From: Janthinobacterium sp. UMAB-56
GTDB lineage: Bacteria > Pseudomonadota > Gammaproteobacteria > Burkholderiales > Burkholderiaceae_D
Length of the DNA stretch: 37,986 nucleotides
Assembly (NCBI RefSeq): GCF_900095265.1
Contig: NZ_LT607655.1
Location: forward strand, 292,306-330,291
Direction: 5' to 3'
In this document: piece by piece, positions 32,627 through 37,986 of the stretch
Numbering within the stretch: the stretch's first letter is position 1
Layout: each line of letters begins with the position of its first letter
Made by a program: the position numbers and the translations under genes
Notes under the pieces: generated by a model
What the model was told of the DNA's origin: nothing
Database searches by the model: none
What the model saw: only the letters and a program-made list of their open reading frames with translations

Positions 32627-34060
32627 CTAGCGGCCGAACTGCTCCTTGCGCAGGCGCAGGGCGCGCGCGGTGGCGCTGGCATCGAGATCGAGATCGGCCA
32701 GCCACTGTTGCGGATCCTGCAGGCGCCCGTCGCGGGTCACCTCGAAATGCAAATGCGGCCCCGTCGCCAGACCTGTGGCGCCCACCGTGCCGATGGCCTG
32801 CCCGGCCGTAACGGCCATGCCGGTAGTGAGGGTGACACTGTCTAGGTGGGCATACAGCGACTCGATGCCAGCACCATGGTCGATGCGGACGGCCTTGCCG
32901 AGGCGCGCATCTTCACTGACGCTGGCGATGCCGTCGGCAGCCGCATGCACGGGCGTGCCGCGCCTGGCGCCCAGATCGATGCCGCGGTGGCCTTGTGGCG
33001 TCATCTGGCGCACCACGCCAAAGAAGCCGGTCACACGCATGCTGTCCAGGGGATTGCGCCAGACAGCTGGCGCCGTCGCCGGCGCGGTGAGCGTGGCTGC
33101 GGGCGCGGCAGCCACGTCCCACGCCAGTGCCGGCTGCAGCGCCAGGCTGGCCGCGCCGATCGCGCACAGCAGCAACGCTACCACCATGCGCAAGGCCGCA
33201 GGTGGGCGCCCCTGCCCGTCACGCATGCGCAGCAGGCGCTCGGCCATGCTGCCGCCGCCAAAGGCCAGCCCCGGCAGCGGCTGCGTCTGCAGCCCCAACT
33301 GCCTGACCAGGGCCGCCGCATATTGCTGGCGCTGGCGCGCTGGGCGGCCGGCCAATATCTGGCGGTCGCAAGCGAGCTCCTGCGCCCAAACCAGCTGGCC
33401 GGCCAGCCAGCGCGCGACCGGATTGAACCACAGCAGGGCCTGCAGCATGCTGGCCAGCAACTGGATCACGGGGTCACGCCGGCGTGCATGGGTCAGCTCA
33501 TGGGCGATCACCATCTGCTGCTGTTCGGTCGTAAAGTGCGCCAGGTGCGCCGGCAACAGCAGACGTGGCCGCCACACGCCCACCAGCATCGGCGAGATCG
33601 GCGCATCCACTTCCAGCACGTCCATGCCATGCAGTCGGCGCCACCGCGCCAGCCGGAGCAAGGTACGCAACATGGCGTGGCCACGCTGCCAGCGCCAGGC
33701 TGCACAAGCGACACCCAGAAGATAGATCAGGCCCCAGGCGGACGGCACCAGGACCAGCCAGGAAGCAGCCGATGGCAAACCTGCAGCTGGCACAGCCGAG
33801 ACCATCGGCACCTCGGGCGCCGCGCTGACCAGGGAAACGGGCACGCTCAGCTCGGACACCACGCGCAGCTGGCGCGCGTCAGGCAGCAGCGGCAACACAA
33901 ACACGGCAGCCAGCACCAGTTGGGCACCGAGCCACACGCTGCGCTGCGCTGCCAGCGCGGGCCAGCGCCGCTGCGCCAGACTCAGCATTGCCCACAGCAG
34001 GGGGCCGGTCACGAGACAGGCGGCACTGGCTTGCAACAGCGTGAGAGAAAACAGCAGCAT
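32627..34060 (-). CDS. M56 (BlaR1-like) membrane protease fused to an M23 (LytM) peptidase
   Basis: The product has 477 residues. The N-terminal half is a BlaR1/MecR1-type M56 module: membrane helices near 5-27, 42-60 and 100-122, then the zinc protease motif His187-Glu188-x-x-His191 (HELTHARRRDP), third ligand Glu228 in QELACDRQI, and a further helix near 291-312. From ~335 an M23 glycyl-endopeptidase-like domain follows with His358 and Asp362 (HRGIDLG), His405 (YAHLDS) and His436-x-His438 (GPHLHFEV), all ligands intact. In BlaR1 this position holds a penicillin-binding sensor domain. AAGGAG overlaps the stop of the BlaI-like gene 3 bases upstream, so the pair is tightly coupled. A sensor or signal protease that also binds or cuts peptidoglycan is inferred. 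Confidence 0.92.
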   Translation of the reverse strand: MLLFSLTLLQASAACLVTGPLLWAMLSLAQRRWPALAAQRSVWLGAQLVLAAVFVLPLLPDARQLRVVSELSVPVSLVSAAPEVPMVSAVPAAGLPSAASWLVLVPSAWGLIYLLGVACAAWRWQRGHAMLRTLLRLARWRRLHGMDVLEVDAPISPMLVGVWRPRLLLPAHLAHFTTEQQQMVIAHELTHARRRDPVIQLLASMLQALLWFNPVARWLAGQLVWAQELACDRQILAGRPARQRQQYAAALVRQLGLQTQPLPGLAFGGGSMAERLLRMRDGQGRPPAALRMVVALLLCAIGAASLALQPALAWDVAAAPAATLTAPATAPAVWRNPLDSMRVTGFFGVVRQMTPQGHRGIDLGARRGTPVHAAADGIASVSEDARLGKAVRIDHGAGIESLYAHLDSVTLTTGMAVTAGQAIGTVGATGLATGPHLHFEVTRDGRLQDPQQWLADLDLDASATARALRLRKEQFGR

Positions 34061-34063
34061 CGC

Positions 34064-34441
34064 TTACTCCTTTCCCTCGATCGGCCAATCCTGCAATAGT
34101 TGCTCCAGTGCCGACAGTTCCTGCTGGTCCACCAGTTTGCTGCCGGTAAACATACTGACCGGCAAGGGACTGTCAATTTCCATCACGCGACGGCCAAAGT
34201 CGTGGGCAAACGCGGCCAGGGTGGCCACCTTGTCCACGTTCGCCTCATACACGAGCACGCCATGCACGCTGCGCTGCAGCAGCATGCCCTTGTCCAGCAT
34301 CCGCTCAAGCGTCTTGCGCGTGGATGAAAACGACCATCCCAGCTCGTCTTCCACCCTGGCGTGCAATTCACGCGCGGACAGCGGGTGGTCTTTCCACAAG
34401 GCTTTCAATAACGACAGTTCGGTAACGGATGGCGTGCTCAT
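34064..34441 (-). CDS. BlaI/MecI/CopY-family transcriptional repressor
   Basis: The product has 125 residues. It is a winged helix-turn-helix (TELSLLKALWKDHPLSARELHARVEDELGWSFSSTRKTLERMLDKGML covers helices and wing, residues ~6-55) followed by a C-terminal dimerisation helix region (ELSALEQLLQDW). In the family the repressor dimer binds a dyad and is inactivated by cleavage by its M56 partner (BlaR1/MecR1), here the next gene. AAGGAG 6 bases before the ATG at 34441 fixes the start. Two dyads upstream suggest autoregulation of the operon. Confidence 0.92.
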   Translation of the reverse strand: MSTPSVTELSLLKALWKDHPLSARELHARVEDELGWSFSSTRKTLERMLDKGMLLQRSVHGVLVYEANVDKVATLAAFAHDFGRRVMEIDSPLPVSMFTGSKLVDQQELSALEQLLQDWPIEGKE

Positions 34442-34470
34442 GGAAATCTCCTTGTGTGACGAATGAACCA

Positions 34471-34500
34471 ATTATGCGACAATTGTCACATGCAACACAA
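34471..34500 (-). promoter_or_regulatory. Promoter of the blaI-like operon
   Basis: On the minus strand a -35 TTGTGT (34500-34495) is separated by 18 bases from a -10 CATAAT (34476-34471), giving a leader of about 23 bases before the ATG. The operator palindrome at 34475-34490 fills the spacer, as expected of a repressor-controlled promoter. Confidence 0.5.
34475..34490. promoter_or_regulatory. BlaI-type operator 1
   Basis: TGCGACAATTGTCACA is a palindrome with a perfect GACAATTGTC core, of the (T/G)ACA-N2-TGT(A/C) form used by BlaI/CopY repressors. It lies in the promoter spacer. Confidence 0.6.
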
Positions 34501-34508
34501 GCGAAATC

Positions 34509-34524
34509 TGCGACACGTGTCGCA
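34509..34524. promoter_or_regulatory. BlaI-type operator 2
   Basis: TGCGACACGTGTCGCA is a perfect 16-base palindrome of the same TGCGACA-N2-TGTCGCA form, centred 34 bases upstream of operator 1, just after the stop of the chemotaxis receptor gene. Confidence 0.65.
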
Positions 34525-34532
34525 TCACCGCT

Positions 34533-36275
34533 TCAAAACTCTTCCCATTCGTCATTCCGGGTCTGGCGTTTATCACCGTGCGCTGGCGGCGGACGCGCCG
34601 GCGCCGCACTGGCCGGCAAGGCCATGGGCGCGGGACGTGCCGGACGGGCGGGCGCACGCGCGGACGGCGGCGCGACCGGAGCGGCCGCCTGGCGGTGGAG
34701 CACTGGCGGCGCTGCGTCCACCTGCGCGGTCCTGAACACGCTCACAGCATCGGCCAGCCGGGCGGCCTGCTCCTGCATGGATTCGGCCGCTGCGGCAGCC
34801 TCTTCCACCAGCGCTGCGTTCTGCTGGGTCACCTGGTCCATTTCGCCGATGGCCTGGTTGACTTGCTCGATGCCGGCCCGTTGCTCGTCGCTGGCGGACG
34901 ATATCTGCCCGACAATGCCGCTGACCTTGTGCACGCTATCGACGATCTCGCGCATGGTGTGGCCCGCCTCGTCGACCAGGCGCGCGCCGCTCTCCACCTG
35001 GGCTACCGAATCATTGATCAAGCCCTTGATTTCCCTGGCGGCGCCGGCCGAGCGTTGCGCCAGGTTGCGCACCTCGGTGGCGACGACGGCAAAGCCGCGC
35101 CCCTGTTCGCCCGCCCGGGCCGCCTCCACGGCCGCATTCAGGGCCAGGATATTCGTCTGGAAGGCGATGCCGTCGATGACGCCGATGATGTCGACGATCT
35201 TGCGCGACGAGTCGTTGATCGAGCCCATGGTGTCCACCACTTGCGCCACCACGCTGCCGCCCTTGCCGGCCACGATGGAGGCCGATGCCGCCAGGGCGTT
35301 GGCCTCGCTGGCATTCTGCGCATTGCGCTGTACCGTGCTGGTCAGTTCCTCCATCGACGAAGCCGTCTCTTCCAGCGAACTGGCCTGCTGTTCCGTGCGC
35401 GCGGACAGGTCGATATTGCCCGAAGCAATCTGGCGCGAGACCGTGGCGATGGCCTGCGTGCCGCCCCGCACTTCCGTGACGATGCGCAGCAGGCTGGCCG
35501 TCATGTCTTTCAATGCCTGCATCAGCTCGCCCGTTTCATCCTTCGAGCGCACGTCGACCTGCACCGTCAGGTCGCCCTGCGCCACCTGCCTGGCCACGTC
35601 GATGGCCGAACGCAGCGGCGCACTGATGTTATGTCCCAGCCACCAGGCGATGATGGCGGCCAGGAACAAGGTCACGGCGCCGCCGCCCAGCAAGGTCCAG
35701 TACGTCTGCACCTGCAAGGCCGCCGCCGCTTCCGAGCGACGCGCCAGCAGCACGGTTTCCGCCTGGCCGATATCGCCCAGCAGTGCCCGCATGGCATCCA
35801 TGCCCTGCTTGCCCCTGCCCTCCTTCACCAGCGCCAGCACGGGCTCGATGGCCGCCGTGCCCTGCGCCACGGCGCGCCGCAGGGCGATCACGGGGTCGAG
35901 CGCGCCGGCCTGCCAGGCCTGCCTGGCCGCATCAAGCTTGGCCAGGCGCTCCTGCTGGGCCGGGTTATCGCTGGTCAAGGCGCGCGCCGTGGCCAGGTGC
36001 GCGCCGAACGCGGACTGACCCGCCTTGTATGGCTCCAGCGACGCCTCGGCGCCCGTGATCACGTAGCCGCGCTGGCCCGTTTCCATATTGATCAGGCTTT
36101 CCAGGATCTCGCTGTTTTTAGCGAGCACCTGGTAAGTGTGGGTATTGATGGCATTGGCATCGGCCAACCGAGAGACATTCAATGTGGCGACGCTGACCAG
36201 GACGGCCAGCAACAGGACGATGGTGCCGAAACCGCCATACAGGCGGGTGGCGATGCGAAGATCGGCGATACGCAT
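34533..36275 (-). CDS. Methyl-accepting chemotaxis protein with CHASE3-type sensor
   Basis: The product has 580 residues. TM1 is near 14-34. The periplasmic helical CHASE3-like domain carries [11 protein letters not shown] (65-75). TM2 is near 192-212 ([21 protein letters not shown]), then a HAMP domain, then the long cytoplasmic coiled coil with the conserved tip [21 protein letters not shown] (split as [12 protein letters not shown] and AAVEAARAG). The Ala/Pro-rich linker ends in a C-terminal EWEEF, similar to the CheR/CheB-binding NWETF pentapeptide. Strong GGAGG precedes the ATG. The ligand is unknown. The same-strand BlaI-like operon begins 91 bases downstream, with its own promoter. Confidence 0.94.
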   Translation of the reverse strand: MRIADLRIATRLYGGFGTIVLLLAVLVSVATLNVSRLADANAINTHTYQVLAKNSEILESLINMETGQRGYVITGAEASLEPYKAGQSAFGAHLATARALTSDNPAQQERLAKLDAARQAWQAGALDPVIALRRAVAQGTAAIEPVLALVKEGRGKQGMDAMRALLGDIGQAETVLLARRSEAAAALQVQTYWTLLGGGAVTLFLAAIIAWWLGHNISAPLRSAIDVARQVAQGDLTVQVDVRSKDETGELMQALKDMTASLLRIVTEVRGGTQAIATVSRQIASGNIDLSARTEQQASSLEETASSMEELTSTVQRNAQNASEANALAASASIVAGKGGSVVAQVVDTMGSINDSSRKIVDIIGVIDGIAFQTNILALNAAVEAARAGEQGRGFAVVATEVRNLAQRSAGAAREIKGLINDSVAQVESGARLVDEAGHTMREIVDSVHKVSGIVGQISSASDEQRAGIEQVNQAIGEMDQVTQQNAALVEEAAAAAESMQEQAARLADAVSVFRTAQVDAAPPVLHRQAAAPVAPPSARAPARPARPAPMALPASAAPARPPPAHGDKRQTRNDEWEEF

Positions 36276-36565
36276 GATATTCCTCCGGGAATGAACACCC
36301 CGGCGCCACGGTGAGTCCCGCGCATGGAGTGTTACAGACCATCATAGGGAAGAACGACTATGGGGAGCGCGCCCTAGCCATGCATTTCCTTGAGCTCTGC
36401 CATTGCGTCCCTGAAACAAAACAGGCGCGTTTTTGCCAGGCTGTTATACTTCGCGTGTGCGGCACATATGACCAGTCCCCTTGCCGCTGTCTTTCGACCC
36501 CTAATCTGATTGCCTGCGACTGGCGCCCCCCGATGGCGACAGGCCGATCTCACAATAAAGTTACC
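36276..36565. other. Divergent intergenic region between the chemotaxis receptor and rhlE genes
   Basis: About 290 bases without a supported gene. It holds the chemotaxis receptor's ribosome-binding site and an extended -10 promoter for the helicase near 36442-36450, giving the helicase mRNA a leader of about 110 bases. Confidence 0.5.
36442..36450 (+). promoter_or_regulatory. Extended -10 promoter of the RhlE-type helicase gene
   Basis: TGTTATACT fits TGnTATAAT with one mismatch in the -10. No good -35 is seen. The resulting 5' leader is ~110 bases, as often found in cold-inducible helicase genes. Confidence 0.45.
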
Positions 36566-37936
36566 ATGTCCTTTTCCTCCCTCGGATTGTCCGACGCTAT
36601 CGTACGTGCCGTTACCGAACACGGCTACACCGTGCCGACCCCCATCCAGTCGCAGGCGATTCCCGCAGTGCTGGCTGGCGGCGACTTGCTGGCCGGCGCA
36701 CAGACCGGTACCGGCAAGACGGCCGGCTTCACCCTGCCCGTGCTGCACCGCCTGTCGACCGATGCGAATGGCGCATCCATCACCAGCAACACCTCGACGC
36801 GCCCGATCCGCGCCCTGATCCTGGCACCGACGCGCGAACTCGCCGCGCAGGTCGAGGAAAGCGTGCGCGCCTACAGCAAGTACACCAAATTGAACTCCAC
36901 CGTGATCTTCGGCGGCGTCGGCATCAACCCGCAAATCAAGCAGCTCAAGCATGGCGTCGACATCCTCGTCGCCACGCCGGGCCGTTTGCTGGACCACATG
37001 GGCCAGGGCACCGTTGACCTGTCGAAAGTGGAAATCCTGATCCTGGACGAAGCGGACCGCATGCTCGATATGGGTTTCATCCGCGACATCAAGAAAGTGC
37101 TGGCCGTGCTGCCGCCAAAACGCCAGAACCTGCTGTTCTCGGCCACGTTCTCGGAAGAGATCAAGGCCCTGGCCGACGGCTTGCTGAACAAGCCAGCCAT
37201 GATCGAAGTGGCGCGCCGCAATTCGACCGTGGAAGTGATTAAGCAAAAGATCCATCCGGTCGACCGCGACAAGAAGCACCCGATGCTGTCCTACCTGATC
37301 AAGTCGAACAACTGGACCCAAGTGCTGGTGTTTACGCGTACCAAGCATGGTGCGAATAAACTGGTCGAGCAACTGGGCGCAGACGGCATCGGCGCCCTGG
37401 CCATCCACGGCAACAAGAGCCAGTCGGCGCGCACGCGCGCGCTGTCCGAGTTCAAGGATGGCACCCTGCAAGTGCTGGTCGCCACCGACATCGCCGCGCG
37501 CGGTATCGATATCGACCAGTTGCCGCACGTCGTCAACTACGACTTGCCGAACATTCCGGAAGACTATGTGCACCGTATCGGCCGCACGGGCCGCGCCGGT
37601 GCCAAGGGTGAGGCCGTGTCGCTGGTCTGCGTGGATGAGCACGAAATGTTGAAAGACATCGAAAAGCTGATCAAGCAAACCCTGCCGCGCGAAGTCATCG
37701 AAGGCTTCGAGCCTGACCTGAATGCCCGCGCCCAGCCTGTGCAATTGCGCAGCGGCACCGGCGGCCACCGCAACAACAGCCGCGCGCCAGCCGGCGCCGT
37801 GGTGCGCGTGAAAACCGGCGGCAGCGGCGCCAAGCCACGCAGCGCCGGCCCTTCGGGCGGCGGTGGCGGCGGCAACCGTAGCGGCAATGCGCCGCGTTCG
37901 GCAGCGTCGCACCGTTCCGGCGGCCGCGGCCGCTAA
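36566..37936 (+). CDS. rhlE: DEAD-box RNA helicase, RhlE type
   Basis: This ATP-dependent RNA helicase has 456 residues and acts in ribosome maturation and RNA decay, often cold-induced. The motifs in order are the Q motif ([11 protein letters not shown]), Walker A AQTGTGKT (45-52), [20 protein letters not shown] (161-164), SAT (192-194), [23 protein letters not shown] and [10 protein letters not shown]. The C-terminal ~75 residues are a Gly/Arg/Ser-rich disordered tail with a GGGGGG run, typical of RhlE relatives for RNA binding or phase separation. The ATG at 36566 ([16 protein letters not shown]) is chosen on family grounds; the frame is open further upstream, and the ribosome-binding site is weak (AAAG). 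Confidence 0.94.
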   Translation: MSFSSLGLSDAIVRAVTEHGYTVPTPIQSQAIPAVLAGGDLLAGAQTGTGKTAGFTLPVLHRLSTDANGASITSNTSTRPIRALILAPTRELAAQVEESVRAYSKYTKLNSTVIFGGVGINPQIKQLKHGVDILVATPGRLLDHMGQGTVDLSKVEILILDEADRMLDMGFIRDIKKVLAVLPPKRQNLLFSATFSEEIKALADGLLNKPAMIEVARRNSTVEVIKQKIHPVDRDKKHPMLSYLIKSNNWTQVLVFTRTKHGANKLVEQLGADGIGALAIHGNKSQSARTRALSEFKDGTLQVLVATDIAARGIDIDQLPHVVNYDLPNIPEDYVHRIGRTGRAGAKGEAVSLVCVDEHEMLKDIEKLIKQTLPREVIEGFEPDLNARAQPVQLRSGTGGHRNNSRAPAGAVVRVKTGGSGAKPRSAGPSGGGGGGNRSGNAPRSAASHRSGGRGR

Positions 37937-37986
37937 TACACGGCTGCAAACCTGCTGCGCGGGGCGCTATCGATGCTCCCGCTCGC

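Noticed and set aside
34509..34524. Palindrome after the chemotaxis receptor gene as its terminator
   Set aside because: There is no T-tract on the minus strand, and it matches the second dyad 34 bases away, so an operator is the better reading.

Overview
The window reads as an ordinary, densely coded stretch of chromosome from a high-GC betaproteobacterium of the Oxalobacteraceae, most likely Janthinobacterium or a close relative. This rests on protein style (a very long RpoD, two phasins, a PEP-CTERM protein, a KGG-repeat stress protein, a YaeQ protein, a TetR regulator next to a LOG protein) and on strong codon bias. It is not a database match. No rRNA, tRNA, CRISPR array, insertion sequence, integrase or prophage gene was found.

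Layout. 1-3177: end of a HAF-repeat protein, then rpoD on the minus strand. 3178-3744: a long non-coding gap with an orphan minus-strand promoter and terminator (candidate small RNA) and a plus-strand promoter. 3745-4911: a ProQ/FinO RNA chaperone followed by an RNase D-like exonuclease. 5031-9040: a DUF4870 membrane protein, a MocR-type regulator, and a divergent two-gene cytochrome c operon with a clear direct-repeat operator between them. 9089-12229: an RlmI-like protein lacking its methyltransferase domain, a DUF2807 exported protein, yaeQ and purU. 12576-17937: a phasin, a KGG protein, a YgjP-like metallopeptidase, a PEP-CTERM protein, a TetR-TPR-LOG operon, and a second phasin with a histone-like tail. 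18072-21710: a seven-domain REC-REC-GAF-PAS-GGDEF-EAL-REC protein. 22013-25138: a Tat-signal subunit, GMC oxidoreductase and lipase operon. 25231-28178: an MFS transporter, a LysR regulator and trmJ. 28365-30406: suhB, an isochorismatase-family hydrolase and an orphan 84-residue protein. 30414-36275: a TonB-dependent receptor, an M56-M23 fusion peptidase, a BlaI/CopY-type repressor and a chemotaxis receptor. 36566-37936: an RhlE-type DEAD-box helicase.

The strongest candidate for an undescribed system is the minus-strand operon 34441-30414. A BlaI-like repressor is followed 3 bases later by a BlaR1-like M56 membrane protease that carries a complete M23 (LytM) peptidoglycan-hydrolase domain in place of a penicillin-sensor domain, and then by a TonB-dependent receptor. 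Two palindromes of the form GACA-N2-TGTC lie upstream, one of them inside the likely promoter spacer. This looks like a BlaR/BlaI-type switch with a cell-wall enzyme as its periplasmic domain and an outer-membrane receptor as its output.

Other points of interest are a shared inverted repeat AACTAGA-N8-TCTA(G/A)TT at two promoter-like sites 7 kb apart, the ProQ gene divergent from a candidate small RNA, the truncated RlmI-like gene, the roughly 230-residue N-terminal extension of RpoD, and several UUG starts placed by good ribosome-binding sites or by domain limits. Promoter, operator and small-RNA calls are by-eye pattern matches and are less certain than the protein calls.
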